Shown here: piece by piece, positions 12,901-26,319 of the stretch
How the letters are laid out: every line of letters starts with the position of its first letter
Position numbering within the stretch: position 1 is the stretch's first letter
NCBI GenBank assembly: GCA_009741485.1
Contig: CM019219.1
Coordinates: 8,046,007-8,110,006 of the forward strand
Reading direction: 5' to 3'
Source: Malurus cyaneus samueli
Lineage: Eukaryota > Chordata > Aves > Passeriformes > Maluridae
DNA length: 64,000 nucleotides
The notes under the pieces: model-generated
What the model was told of the DNA's origin: nothing
Databases searched by the model: none
Seen by the model: the letters and a program-made list of their open reading frames with translations, nothing else
Translations under genes and position numbers: made by a program

Positions 12901-15900
12901 CGAGGTCACTGCCTGGTCTCAAAACATCTCATGGACAATAAGCATCTATCATCAAACTGTCAGCTCAGAACACTGTGAATTATGTGGTTGTGGGTCACCA
13001 GTTGTCCACAGGAACATCTGGGGAACTCAGATCAAGCTGCTTTCCCTGCATTAAAATATTGCAGAAACAGGCTAGTTTCCTTTGCAGGTATCACAGAGAT
13101 GAAAACCACGCCACATCCTTCAAAGCTACCTCCAGCCTTGTGTGAAGGAGAGCTATGCTGCAGGAGAAGCACATCAGAAACTGCTCTGGAGTCACTACTC
13201 AACCTAATGATCCATTGAGACACCGAGTTATGGCAAAGGGAACGAAGGGTGTGTGACAGAGACATCCAAGGCTGATGGTCTGTGCAAAGGTCAACAGAAC
13301 AGGAGCTTTGCCAAGGAATGAAATACTTTCCCATCTTCCTTCCATCCCTGTTCATCATTAGCCCTTTGTATGGGTAGCTTATCACTGAGCCTTTTTACAT
13401 AAATATAATTACCAAGTTAAATCAAAACAGGATGGTAATGGGAATCTGTGGAATCCTTGTAAATGCAGTATGACAGCTTACATTTTATGACATAAACTAA
13501 TTAAAACATCCTTATTCTGTCTCAGGGACTGCATATGAACGCAGTGAAATACAATTTTCCATGGATGTCAACAGGGAGAGAATGGGAGAGAATCCATCAC
13601 ACGGCCAACCTAGAGAAACTTTGTGTATCCACCAAAGGTTTGTTCACTCATGGGAAACCTCTACAGGTCAGCAGCAAACATCTGACAAAAGTGTGAAAAG
13701 TCAGAGACTAAAGGTGTGCTGCATTTTCACAGGAAAATTGACTCACCCAGCCATCTGAGACTCCTCAAGAAAAGCCCATCAAAACCGAACAGGACATCCT
13801 AAACCTTCTGATTATTTTATGACTAGGATGCAATTTCTCATCCATTCTTGCTTCTGTACACCAGATCCCAGTAAAGAGCTTCCCAAGGGAACATCACTTC
13901 AAGCATCCAAAACAGGACCTTTTTATACACGGCAAACTAAAATCATCATTAGCATTTTTAATTAGTCCTGTTTTTCAAAAACCTGTTTTGTATCTCATAT
14001 CGTATTTCGGCAATAATTTGTTGGCCACAGATGTTGCTCCAAAACTGGAAGCAGAAGCTCTTTTTATGAGGGATTTTTTAATAAGGAAGGGAAAGACTCA
14101 CATTTGAAACACAGTAAAATAAAAAAAAATATAGAAGTATATGTTAAATAAACTATGTATATGTAGTACAATTATCAGGCAAGATAGTAATTCTTTGTTG
14201 CTTCCTAAAGCCATAACCATCTGGCAAAAACCCAAATTTTGTACACAATCTGTTTCAGTTTCTTCATATGGTTTAAATGTAAGGCAAAAGGTCAAAACAC
14301 AACCTGAAATATTTAAAGTGGTCAATGACAGTCATACTGTCAATGAATTATCTCAAGTTTACTGTTAAATATGGATAGCCTTTGAGGTAACCTCCAGTAC
14401 ATGTCACAGATTTCTAATGAGTTATTAAGTTATTAAGCTATGAAATATTTCTGAATTTTAAGCAAGACTAAGGAGTAAAACCCAAGTAAAACAAATTAAA
14501 AGGATAATAATTATGCAACATCTTGAGATGTACCAGACAGTCACACTATGCATATATAAAAAAATACATTAATAAACTGAACATATTAATAAAAAGCTAA
14601 GATTGGCCCTTCAAGACCTCAACACTAATTGGAAAGGATTTAGACAGCACATCTTGAATAACTTCCATTAACAGTTTTGGTAAGTCACTGTTCAACTATC
14701 TAAAACTGGAATAATTTAAAATGCACAGTTCATCTACTGTATTATCATTTGTGAAAGATCAGTGAAACATCATTAGAGATTTTGAGTAATGAAGCAATTG
14801 TCTAATTGCCCCGACTTGAATCTTATTTCTGATGAACTTAAATGATTAACCATGAACTGGGTTCTACATTTGAAGCCCCACAGTTCAATTAAAGGCCAAT
14901 GATTATCATCATCCCTGAGATAATTTACTTTGAACTCTGAAGAATTCTTTCAGAAAGGGTGACACTTAAGCAGATTTTATTTTTAACAAAGAGGCAAGCT
15001 TCAGACCCAAGAGGCAGCTGCTGTGCCACCATACCCAGAAGGGTAGGAAGCCCATGCAGCCCCTCAGTAACTTTGTGATGTGCTGTGGTGCCATCCTGCA
15101 GAACAAAGAGATTATTGCAGCAGGAACAACTAGCAGGCTCCCATTTGGCAGCCAACAAGCTGCTCCTGGGTCTCTTTTAAGTCACAGTCACTGATCCCAA
15201 GTGTGAGTACATCCTGCACACCTGGATCCCACACACCAGGGAGCAGAAGGGCTTTGTGCAGGCAGAATTCCTGCTGAGCTGGAGACAGTCCTGGCCCACA
15301 CCCTGACAGGAATGCCCAGGGATGTCTTGTGTTGGGATTTACCCAAATACCTGAGGAATGGGCCCAAGCCATGGTAACAGTTACCTTGAAGGCTGTGACA
15401 TCCCCTCATTCAACTGGTCCCAGGCTGTTCATCACAGTCTGGATGAATTTCTGTATCCTCCAAAATATCATACCCCCAAATATGTTTGTGGAAATTAGAA
15501 CCTACCAGGTTTAGCTGCTTGCTTCCATCTGTAGCCACCCAGATTTAACCCACTCATACAAAATACCCAGACCATGAGTTGACACAGTTGGCAATGTCTG
15601 AGTAATGTCATTCTCCTGATAAACTGAGTGCTAATTTCAAAGGGGCAACACTTCTTTATAAAAATCTGGTAAGAAACAGCAATCACAGAAGGACTGCGAA
15701 TATCTGAGAACACCTCATGTCATTTCAGAAGATGCAGGTAAGAAGGACACTTTCACAGGGATGTGGAGAGAGACAGGACAGTGCTTCTCCCAGTGAGCAC
15801 TTGGTAGGGTGGAAGTTCCCACATGAGGGAGAGTTTGGGTGGAAGAGAACAGCACCTTGTCATGATGGCATCGCACAGGGTCAGGAGCTTTGCCATGGGC

Positions 15901-17660
15901 TACATTCAGACCTTTTTTTGTTGTTGGTAAGCAGCAGTTCTGTCCCACCAAAAGCAGAATTCTCCCTTGATTGAATGAAAACTACATTAAGGTGCAGTAC
16001 CACAATTCAGCTCTTGCCTTTAACCCCACTGCAACACCAAGTGTATTACAAATCTGCTACAGGAATCACTTCATCCAACACAGATACACAGAAGTCTCAA
16101 GGGTGGAAAGTGGCAGCTGTTCAACACATTCACTCATAGAAACATTATTCACCATCAGCATTTGTTTTGCTATTGTTACACAGTTATGTTCACAGTGAAA
16201 GTGCCTGAAATATTTGTTTTTTTCAGAAACTATCCCATAACAGCATTTTTTTTCCCTGCAAATAATGCTTTCTGAGCAGCACATTAATGAGTAAAACAAG
16301 TGGTTAAAGCTATCTTTAAAATATCATTCCTTTCTCATTTTATAGCTCAAGAGCCATGTGTCTCTCTTTAACATGTGATTTGCAATGTAATACTCCATGA
16401 GCTTCCATATCTGCCTTGTATAATAGTTTCAAATAAAATTTGGCTCTCTGTATATCTTAACCTTGGGAACAGGACTGTTAAAATCCTAGAGGCCAAATAC
16501 CAATATCCCTATAGGATTCTCAGGCACATCTGCATTTCTGGAAAGATGATATTTTTAAGGGAAAAGCTTTCAATTAAACATTCCTCCAGAAACCATAGTT
16601 TTGCCCAGCCCTTTCTTGTTGTTTGCCTGGTAATGGACATACCACAGGGCAAAATTTGCCATAAGACGATTTTATCTGGTAGGCGTTCGAAGAATACATA
16701 TTGTTAACAAGCTTTATTTTTATTTAATTCCCCTTTAGGTTTCTAGGGGTACAGCTGCCCTGAGAGAGTTCATGTTACAGCAAGGGACTGGAGGAACTCC
16801 CTCATATCCCCACCCCAGACTGGATCTTACCCTGTCAGTGGCAGGCAGAGAGCTGCAAGCAACCCACTTGAACTGTGAATGAAGCTGCAAATACCAGAAT
16901 TTGGTCAATTTGTTACATTTTTGCCTTCTGCCAAAGCACCTAAGGCACAGGGATGCAGACACTGAAGAATTAGATGTAAGGGTATTCCCATTTTAACCTC
17001 ATGTTTGTAGTTCATTACCCAAAGTCTCTTGAAAGCTGCACTTTTGAGAAGGAAATTCCTCAGGTTTGGTTTTGGCTAGGTGATCTGCTTGCTTGGGGGG
17101 GTTTGTTTATTTATTTGTTTGGGGTGTTTTTTATATTTGAAGAAATGCATCCAGCTATTTGAACAAGCAAAACATTAAATGCACATATTTCCCTTTTATT
17201 TACTATGATTTTTTAGTTGATTTCTTGAAGCTGGAATGACAAAGGGTTAACAGCCAAAATCCAGAATGAAAACTGAGAATTCTTACCAAGAATAAGGGAC
17301 TGTGCTTATCTTGGAGAGAAAATATTCTGGTTTCAACATGACACATGAGCCCAAGCAAACTGAGCACTGACCACATGCAGTAGATTTTTTTGTTTGTGTT
17401 TTTGCTGAACTAAGAAAGGATGCACCCAAGGGAGAGATTAACAAACTGAGGCTACTCAGTTCACAATGTTTGTTGTCCAAGTCACAGAGCAACAAAGAAA
17501 AAAAATGCCACAAAGTCCAAATATTCTAAAACCCTATTGATTTTAACTTATTTCATGCTTCTAAAGTCTGGAAACAGATAAGCTGTGAGGCTGAAAGAAC
17601 AGGAATACTGAAAGTGAAGCTGCAGATGTCTGTATCTATTACCAAACACTAACCTTACAC
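9911..17660. other. Intronic, no gene recognised
   Basis: Mostly AT-rich. 14,990-15,430 and 15,720-15,960 are GC-richer and may be old insertions of unknown type. They carry no CR1 end, no LTR-like termini and no target-site duplication I could pick out. Open frames here are short and present on both strands. Confidence 0.55.
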
Positions 17661-17681
17661 CTGGCATTTCTTCTTTCTTTT

Positions 17682-17699
17682 AAAAAAAAAAAAAAAAAA
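17682..17699. repeat. Poly(A)18 tract
   Basis: A run of 18 A residues preceded by a T/C-rich stretch (TTCTTCTTTCTTTT). No body of a processed retroposon was recognised 5' of it, so it is listed as a simple homopolymer. Confidence 0.9.
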
Positions 17700-18058
17700 C
17701 CTATGAAGAGCATTACCTTAGAAAGGTAAACACTCTAAAACTTGACATGCTCAGTTTTCCTACCCTACCAGACTCACAGAAACTATCTTTTTGAATGTGT
17801 CCTAAATTAGTGTTTAGGGTTTATTTTTTTGCCCCCAAGATCAAGATTACTGTCTGTGGTTTTGTGATGTCAGTAATTAGCACAATAAATCATCCTTCTG
17901 CTCCAGTCAGATGTACGCCAGCACATATTACTGAGTCCTACACCGGACACAAAAAAACCAACAAAACCAAAACCAACTGAAGGGCAGGATTTCCAAAAGC
18001 ATCCAGCACTGGCCAAATTTTAACCCATAGAAGTCCGAGGTAATTTAAAGGAAAAATT

Positions 18059-18105
18059 TAAAAAAAAAAACCAAAACAAAACAACAAACCCAAACAACCA
18101 GAACA
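18059..18105. repeat. A-rich / CAAA low-complexity tract
   Basis: A run of A followed by irregular CCAAAACAAAACAACAAACCC-type units. Low-complexity sequence; it could be the decayed A-rich tail of an old insertion, but no body is recognisable. Confidence 0.7.
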
Positions 18106-18109
18106 CTGG

Positions 18110-20850
18110 CTTGTACCATATCATAACAATGCAGTATCAGGCTGAAAAAAAACCCCCGAGCAATCAAGGTTCCAGTGCAGGCATTCACTTCTAGAAGTTA
18201 TTTGTCATGAGATCCCAGTGGGAGATAAGCAGATACTGATCACTGGGGGCAGACTGCACATCTCCAGGGATCACCTCCCTAACAGAACTGAGGACAGCAT
18301 TGTTTTTGCTCTCCTGGTGTGAGAGCATTCTGGAGAGATCACAAAATAGCTGAAATGTTCGTGTGACATGAAACTGGGGCTTGGAATATTTAAATATTTA
18401 GAGTGTTTCCCTGGAGTATTTAACCCTTCTGATTGCATGTATTGAAGATGGCTGATGCAGTGTGCTCCAGAATTAGGAAAAAAATCCAGAATTAGCAAAA
18501 ATCTGTCTCATCCTAATGTGTGAGTTAGAAGGGAAGTTCACATGAACTGGCATGTGGTTTCATCACACATAAGGCTATGTATCCCACAAGGTCATGAGTG
18601 CATCTCCTCAACAATCCCAACATATTCAAGAAAAAAAAGCTACAGAAACCTGCAAAACCTAGTTATGAACACTGTGCTACACCCAGAAGAATGTTTCACC
18701 ATAAACAGTTGCTTTTAGACCTCTCCAAAGCATGTGGGCCTTTTTACTTGAGTAATACTTGAGAACTGTAAAGAAATGCCTTCCATGCAAAAGCTGGAAT
18801 CCAGTGCAACTCTGTTTGCCATCCTTCTAGGCATGGGGATTAAATGAAATGCAGATCTGTAAATTCACGATCATTACAATGCCACAAAGTCTAAGGCACT
18901 CAAATCACCTTCAGATGTTGTTGCTGTTAAAATTAACACTAACAGGAGCATGGTTGCTCATGTTAGGACAGCAGACTCAGAAGTCCAGTCTATGAAAAAG
19001 ATTTGCCACTACAACAGTATAACTATTTTGGCATGAGCTTCTACTGGAGTTGCAACTCACCAGCTGGGAAAAAAGAGCTTTTATTGTTAGAGTTTTTACC
19101 CTCCCCAAGCAAAATAGAATATACCGGCCAAAGCTTTTTTTTTTTCCTGGTACAACCATGTCTACATTAGAGTTTTTGCCAACACACACACAGAGCCAAA
19201 AATCACACCTCCAACTGACATTACTATACTGGCAACTGTTTCCAGGACTGGCCTTAAAGCAGCTATTTGTTCAATCATTGCTTTCCACATTCATCCCTTA
19301 CCCTAAAAATACTGTGTTCTTTACAGGTAAAAAGCTGGGAAAAAAACAATCTATCACCTTCAGGTCTTGTTCTTCTGTTTCTTATATAAGGAAAGGATCT
19401 TTCTTTTGCCTTCACAAAAGTTGAATTCCTCCTTCCTTTACAAAAGCAGAATAAACATTGTGGGGGGAGAGGGGAGAGCATGAATCTTTAACCCCAGAGC
19501 AGAACAAACAAACAAAAGTTCAGGTCAGCCCTTGCTCATCCTGCAAGAGGGGCAGAGAGACAGAGAAAGAACAGAATTCTCTCAATCCTAATGACTGCTT
19601 GTTGCCATTCTCTACATACCAAAGCCAATACAGTCCTTCAGCTTTGAAAGTGCTATTTCTGTTCCGTCTGCTAAAGCAGATTCTTCCATAAGCAAAAAGT
19701 CAAACAATCTTTACTCTTAAAGCTCACACAGAAAGCAGTGCTTTAAAGGGGACATGATTAGTACAAAACCAGGGGTGAGGGGACAGAAGAAGGAGAAATG
19801 TCTTTTCAGAAAACCTCAGGCTACCCTCCACGAGAAAAGGATTTTCCTGTGACTTGTCTCGGTCTGAAATTATAAAAACAGCTATATATTTTGAAGCACA
19901 TTTGTTTTCAATAATTGAATTTTTTTTTTGCAAAAAAATTATCAAAACAATGGCTTTAAATATTGTATGGGAAAATAGAGCCTAAAGTGTTTCATTTTAC
20001 TTCTAAAGCAGCAGTACAATATTTTCTTAATATCCTTCACCTCTCCAAGCCATTTCCTGTGGTTTGTCCTAAAATTTACCCTTGTCAGCTTAAATGGAAG
20101 TGTCAACTACGCGTGAAGAGTCAACTTGCTCTTGGACTGCAAACAACTGCACCCTTTTAAAATGCCACGATTGCAGCATTACTATGGAAGGCAAAACCCG
20201 TGTGTATTGAGAGACAGAACCTGCTTCTCCTTCCTCAGGTTGGTATTTTTCCCAAGCTAAGGGTCGGAGAAGGCGATTTGGGAAACATCACATTATTTCT
20301 GCTTGTGCTGCTTCTGTTCTGCCCATGTTCAAACAGTTAAGACTTGAAGATGTACAGTGGATTTGGCTTGATATTAAATTAAACAAATTTTTCCCTTGGA
20401 AACTCTCTAGCAGAGGCTGCAGAAAGCAGTTGTGACTGCACCTGGAATACTCTAAGTTTTAGGGAAATTTCCATGTCACAGTGGTTTAATGCACTACTGG
20501 CACACATAACCTGCAGAACTCAGATGCAGATACAGATTCCAAGGTGCTGAAACATCCACACTCAGGGTTTTGGTTTGCGCTCCTCCCCAGTAAAAGATTT
20601 CTTTACTTCTGAGCACATAATGATACTTTACAACTACTGAGCTCTACTATAACTCTTTACAGGTCAGAAAAACCCAAACCTTTCATTGTGCAAGCAACTC
20701 CCAAGGCTACCAAAGGAAAGTGAGCCCCACGGCCAGCCCATCTGACGCAAGGAGAGTGACATCCGGACATGTTTAGAGTATCAACACCTCCAACCCAGCT
20801 TCGTGCTGCCAGGAGCTTTTTCCTGTTTGGATTCAAATGTAAAGACACCT
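18110..20850. other. Intronic, no feature recognised
   Basis: AT-rich unique-looking DNA with an 11-T run at 19,135-19,145 and short A runs near 19,921. No gene or retroposon was recognised. Confidence 0.55.
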
Positions 20851-20960
20851 GGGATCGAACGCAAATGATGTCTTTCGATTCCATCGGCGGTGACGTCAGG
20901 TGAGGACGGCTGACAGAACCCCGAGGAGCCGCGCACGCAGCCCCACTTACTCGGGGCTAC
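20850..20960. promoter_or_regulatory. Small CpG-rich patch with a perfect CRE palindrome
   Basis: About 12 CpG dinucleotides fall within about 110 bp, in an intron where CpG is otherwise rare. TGACGTCA, the full cAMP response element bound by CREB/ATF factors, is at 20,891-20,898. Splice-donor-like sequences flank it: CAGGTGAGG on plus just after the CRE, and CGAGTAAGTGG on minus from the ACTTACTCG at about 20,945-20,953. A minus-strand ATG at 20,884 opens a 75-codon frame of no known family. This is the character of a small promoter or enhancer, possibly of a noncoding or alternative first exon. There is no transcript evidence. Confidence 0.4.
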
Positions 20961-21837
20961 TCAGGTTCCCCCCACTCTGCTTCCTCAGCCCTGGGTTTCT
21001 CTCAAGTACTTGCTGCCAGCTGCACTGAACTGCATACAGAAGAACAATATGCAATAAACAGACATCATTAGAGAAATGTTATTTTTCTTATTACAGAAAA
21101 GTTGAGAACTTTCACAATATCTTGAAACGCTGCTCAGAAATTACCTCTTCAGCTTGGCATTCGCTCCCTCTTTAGGAACAAAACAACCCCAGCAATTACA
21201 GGAAAAAGCCAAACTGACATAACTAAACCAAGAAAGTCTTTTATCTATTCATCTCACAAGGTTTTGTTTGGGTTTTTTTTTAAACTACTTCTTAGAGGCT
21301 TGAAAAAAAAGCATTAGGTGCTCTTTGCACGCAGAACATTTATGACCTTGTTCAACTTCTTCGATGTATTTCTTCCTAATGCTTGTTATATTAATGGACT
21401 CAGCCCAAGAACTAGTAATGTTAAGCTTTTTAATTGCTTTACACAATTAAATGCTACCATTTCAATCATTAATAAGAAAGCTGAATATCGTGCTTTGGAG
21501 CACAATGTAAGCAATGTATTAAAAACAAATGCTTCACCAGGTTCCTACCTTTCACTTTTTATAAGTAGCTCAGAAAAAGAAGCCTAAAAATAAATAGCAT
21601 TTACTGTCACTGGAGAAAGTGCTGCAGTAAAGAGCAGCAAACAACTGGGAGACACAATTATAACCTCCACCCCTTACAGCCTTCACAGAGCCTTTGCTGT
21701 TGCTGTCTGTGCAAGCAGAGCAGAGCTGTCTGCTTCAGGGTTAGAGTTTTCTTGGAAATGTTTACTATAATGAGAGAATTTTCTGTTCTTTTTCTTTTAA
21801 TCACAACACTGTCCAGTTCTTAGACCTGAATTGATGC
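20961..21837. other. Intronic, no feature recognised
   Basis: AT-rich beyond the CpG patch. An 89-codon plus-strand frame at 21,318-21,587 resembles no protein I know. Confidence 0.55.
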
Positions 21838-21855
21838 AAAAAAAAAAAAAAAAAA
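21838..21855. repeat. Poly(A)18 tract with degenerate A-rich tail
   Basis: 18 A residues followed by GAAAACCAC and further A runs up to about 21,875. Low complexity. Confidence 0.9.
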
Positions 21856-22390
21856 GAAAACCACAAAAAAAAACCAACCCAGATGATATTTCAAGGAATT
21901 TAATAATCAGATGCCTCATTGCACAGCCTGGGAGTGTGTTTCACATTATATTAAAATTATTGACATCCAGTCATGTTATGGCAAAAAGAGCTGACACCAT
22001 GCTTGGTTACAGCTGTTGCCACAACAGTAGTTATTTGGCAAACCATGTTAAAGAGGACAAAGTGCTATCGTGAGGCTTACACCAAGCTTTTACACATTAT
22101 GTCTCCAGTTCATAAAGAGGAAGGGAAAAAAGAAATGCTGCCTTTTTCAGAGCAACCACATTGTGATTCTCAGTGAATATGTTTGTCGAAAGACGTCAAA
22201 ACCATCTCCAAACAACAGGCTATGAAAACCACAGAAGGGGATGGAGAGGAAGCCCCAGACTCCTGCAAGAAATGCAACTCAAACTTTGGGTAAATAGGAT
22301 AGGGTGAGCCAGAAAAAAAGAAGGACAAAGAGATCTTGGAAAGCAAACTTGCTCTTTGCCCTACAAGGAGTAGCAAATCTCAACTGCAAC

Positions 22391-22496
22391 TTTGTGGGAA
22401 TTACCAAGAATGGGTCACACTCTGGAGAAAGCCACTTGTGTTCTTTGTGGGAATTACCAAGAATGGGTCACACTCTGGAGAATGCCACTTGTGTTC
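22391..22496. repeat. 53-bp tandem duplication, two copies
   Basis: Copy 1 is 22,391-22,443 and copy 2 is 22,444-22,496. Both start TTTGTGGGAATTACC and end CCACTTGTGTTC. They differ at one base (GGAGAAAGCC versus GGAGAATGCC). Near identity points to a recent duplication. The period is not a multiple of three and no coding meaning is implied. Confidence 0.95.
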
Positions 22497-22511
22497 CCAA
22501 AGGAACATGGA

Positions 22512-22533
22512 TCTGTCTGTCTGTCTGTCTGTC
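22512..22533. repeat. (TCTG)n microsatellite
   Basis: About five and a half TCTG units, 15 bases beyond the 53-bp tandem duplication. Confidence 0.9.
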
Positions 22534-22539
22534 ACGGGT

Positions 22540-25500
22540 TGGCTGCTCTTGAAATTTGGGTCTTCATGAGTGTGCTGAGGACACATATGCCTTCATGTCT
22601 GCTTTCTTTGTGAGACCATCCACATCACAGAGAAAACGGAAACTTTGAAACTTTGGAAAAAAAGACAAAAGCACCTTTGACTAAAACACTTGCATCTCGT
22701 GGTTTTTTCCTCCCTCAAGAAGCTAGAGAGCCTGCATTGCCACAGAAATGGTTTCCCAATAAAATAATCAACAACAATGCTGGAACTCTGTTCCTTGAAA
22801 GGAGGTTTGTCTCTGTGCCCCAGTGAGCCAGCAGAGGAAAAGTCAGCTGCTACACATTAAGGAAAAAGTAACACATCGAAAATGAAACAAAAAACAAAAG
22901 GAAAGAAAAAATAATTTTCATCCAGTATTTAATTGCAAAAACATGGTGGAAGAGAAAGAAGACTCAAGGGAAACTCCAGGACTTCTTGCATCTAAACCAG
23001 CTATTTTGCACTTACAACAGAAATACTTCAAGGCTGGTTGGTGCAGAGAAGTGTCTGCAATCTTTTAAATTAATTTGATGGACCTGATGCTCTTTTTTCC
23101 CCTAACATAATGTTACCCTAAACCCCTCCTCCCATCTAGTCGAGCTCTAAACATGACCTAGCATTCATTCTGATGTCTATGATATTGAGACCCATTCTCT
23201 GTATTGATCCAAAATGAAAAATTCAGATGAGAGAAAACAGTCAAACAGTTGACCTATGTGGGTATTGACTGTTGCCTACATGAAAAAGTTGGCTCTTTCC
23301 AGAAAACTTGTTCTTGTGAGAACAAGATATCATGTGTTTGCTTTTGCCAAAGGCTGATTTTAACAGTAGCCACTGGAACATGATATGTATAAACTTACTG
23401 TGTGACAAACAATTTATAGAAAAGTAGGACCAAATTATTTTTTAAAATTTCTTGTAACACTAGTTATTAGCACACCAGATGCATGCAGCATAATTATAGC
23501 ACTTGTTTACTTTTAAAATGTGGGGAAGACACTGGAAAATATTTTAAAAATAATTTTTCCCTTCCTTCCTCTTTATTCCTCACTTATTATTTAAATATGC
23601 CTCTGCAGTGCAGAATTGCACTACACATACATAAAAACTGCAAAGTGAAACTGAATATAAACAGAAAGTGACTGATCTCATTTCACTGAGCAAGAGGGTT
23701 GAAGGCCAGAAAAGAAATAAATTGCTTAAGGGGTGGGATGTTAAGCAAATATTTATACAATTTTCCAGTTTTTATCAAACATAAAATATAATCTAATAAT
23801 CATCTAAGGAATGTTTTGAGAACATTTTCCCTTAAGTATTACTCAACATTTAGACATGGATGATCAAAAAGTCAAGACCCACTCCCACCAAGCATACAAC
23901 AGTATTTATCTCAAGCACTCCCTAGTAGGAGAGATTATAAGGATTAAGTTTCAAGCTTGTGCAATTGTCTTTAGACAAACACAACAATATGCAATAAACT
24001 AGTATTCCCCAGATGACTTTATGAAAAAAAAAACAAAAAAAACAAAAAAACCAACCCCACGCTAATGACAATTAAGACTGAAAGAAAAGAAGAGCCAAAT
24101 AACTAACAATGCAGGACAAAGAGGCCCCCTAGAAAGATACATTAGCATGGAAGCCATCAAATCAGGGGGTGGTGGCTTTCTATGGTATCTCTGGGGCCAA
24201 TTCTTTGCTTCCTCCTCACAAAGCAGTCCATTCCTTTAAATGATGATACATATGCTCAGGGTTTGGATCAAAGAAAGCAGGGTACAGTGGGTCTCACACT
24301 GAAGTCGGGCTCAGAAATCAATAGTTTAGGGCCAAGTTCAATAGCCTCCCAACCAATCTCTGTTATCCAGCTCAGCCACAGTAATATTTCCCTACTAAAC
24401 CTGTATTTAATTGGGTCAGTGGAGCAAGAGCACAAAACAGAAGCTGTACTCCAAGCTCGACTCTGCATTTCTAAAATAGCTTTTCCCTGGTGTCTTGAGC
24501 ACCTGCTGCTGCTCCCAGATTCTGAAAACAAGCACTTGGGCCCAAAGTTTTCCACTGATTTCAAAGAACAGAATTGCAACCACACAAAAGTCGATTCCTG
24601 AAAAGAGTGTGGGTTCATTCGACATTCCCTACTTCACCTGTGCTGTCCATTCACAGTGAGCATCTTTAGGATCCCTATTTCCTTAGCTGACTGCTAAGGA
24701 TCTTCAGCACTGCAAACCATGTTTGTGTAGTTTCTTCCAAAACAATACTGCAACGTTCTTAACATAATTTATGAGTATCATGTAATTCCAAATATTCCAT
24801 CTTACTCTAAAGAGGACACTGGGAATTTACTCAGTAAAAAACTCCTTGTATGCAAGACCTGCATGAAGAATTATAAATGGTTCATGTTGTTTGATCCCTT
24901 AGATTCCTCAAAGAGGAATCATCTGATGGAACTGGCGTGTGGGAATTTCACTCTCTCACTCCTTGCTGCTAGAGCTTTAATAATTATTCAATTATTCAAA
25001 GATGGCCATTAAAATATGAGCAATCAAGTGCACCAGCACAGGAGACGTTCTCTAAAGAGGCCCCTTCATGAAAATTGTGCTTCACAGCACCATTATCAGC
25101 TGCCACATTCAGACCTCGTTCCACTCCAGCTCTCAACATGTGCCTGCTGCACAAACTAACAGCCTTTCTTCTAACTTTGCAGCTAAGACCACCATCGGGT
25201 CAGTGGAAATTTCAACAAAATGCAACTGAAATCCACGTTTTTATTTTCTTTCTAGGACAGTAAAATACTGGCATTTCAATGGCTCACTAGTGCGTTTTTG
25301 GTCATCAAGTTACTACATGAGATAGAATTTTTATGCATTCCCAGATCATCTCCATGGTTTTACCCATCCATGTTCTGTAACAAACTATGGGTTTTTTTCA
25401 TTCCTCCATAGGTGAGAGGTGATGGTGGCAAAGGTAATTTTGACCAGGGGAAGTGACTGTCTGCCTTCATCCCTGAGCCCACACGTCTCTCCTCCACTCC

Positions 25501-26225
25501 TCCTTTGGGAAGGAAACAGCAGTGCTGTGATAGCAAACCATAAAACATTGCACTTGTAAGGATCTGCTTCTGCTTTGAGAAACCCTAAGGTACTTAACAG
25601 ATGTTTGTAAAGTCCTGATTGATTTCAGGATGGCAGGACCCAGCAATAATACATCACAGACAACAGAAGCTACAGGAACATCATTTCTGACAGTAGCAGT
25701 AAGGAGAGATTGATAAGGAAATAGTTTCTTGGGCTAGCACATCAAATTTAACATTACTGCTCACATAAATATATATAAATATATGCATATATATACTTCA
25801 TCATTGTGTCCAGGGATGCATTAATTCTATTCGTTGAACCAACTCAAATACTCTTTTCTGTCTGCAACAAACCCAAAAATGTTGCCCAACATAAGACGAG
25901 CTTGTCACCTGTAGCCCTCAAAATTGTCTGAAGAAGGCAGCAAAGAATTGATGCCTCCTCTTTCCCATAGCTCAATAGCTAAGGGTTTGAGATACGTGCT
26001 TGGTACTGGACTATTATGGGAAATCAGATACTCCACACCCCTCTGGTCTGAATTCTTCCCATGCTTCTCTTTCACCCCTTTTAAATCCATTTAAGCCATG
26101 ACTCCAGATCAGGATGGGCACTGCTACCAGTTAGTCTATCATTCACAAACTCTCGTCAGGTCATGTGAGGACCATGCACAGATTAATTAAGGGCATTTGC
26201 TCTTGGAATGCTTTGCTGTGATATG
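22540..26225. other. Intronic, no gene recognised
   Basis: Includes an A-rich low-complexity run at about 24,024-24,053 and an AT-rich alternating tract at about 25,768-25,796. The segment 24,190-24,600 has open frames on both strands and phrases such as GGGCCAATTC and GGGCCCAAAG that recall the tails of very old amniote repeats, but I cannot assign a family. Confidence 0.5.
23307..23326. other. Short perfect hairpin
   Basis: CTTGTTCT and AGAACAAG are perfect inverted repeats of 8 bases around a TGTG loop. The stem is too short for a microRNA precursor, and flanking pairing does not extend clearly. Likely chance. Confidence 0.5.
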
Positions 26226-26228
26226 GAA

Positions 26229-26312
26229 TATTATCCTCATTTTAGAGATGCACAGAAACAGATGTGTTCACAGTTACCCAAGATATACCCAGGACAAAGC
26301 TAAGAATCAAAT
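26229..26312 (-). mobile_element. MIR-like SINE relict (core region)
   Basis: The plus strand reads TATCCTCATTTTAGAGATG, then CACAGAAACAGATG and GTTACCCAAG...CAAAGC. This follows the reverse complement of the MIR core (CTCATTTTACAGATGAGGAA...CACAGAG...TTGCCCAAGGTCACACAGC) with many substitutions. MIRs are tRNA-derived SINEs propagated by L2 long before birds arose and are rare and highly decayed in bird genomes. No ends or target duplications remain. A related CR1/L3-family tail with similar wording is possible. Confidence 0.5.
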
Positions 26313-26319
26313 ATCAGTA

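Noticed and set aside
22304..22613. Three overlapping plus-strand frames with an apparent protein repeat
   Set aside because: The repeat is only the 53-bp tandem DNA duplication read in three frames. The period is not a multiple of three.
23307..23326. Perfect 8-base hairpin as a microRNA or structured RNA
   Set aside because: Stem too short and flanks do not pair. Expected by chance in 64 kb.
24182..24618. 139-codon plus and 116-codon minus frames over the same DNA
   Set aside because: Open on both strands with no domain. More likely noncoding, possibly a decayed repeat.
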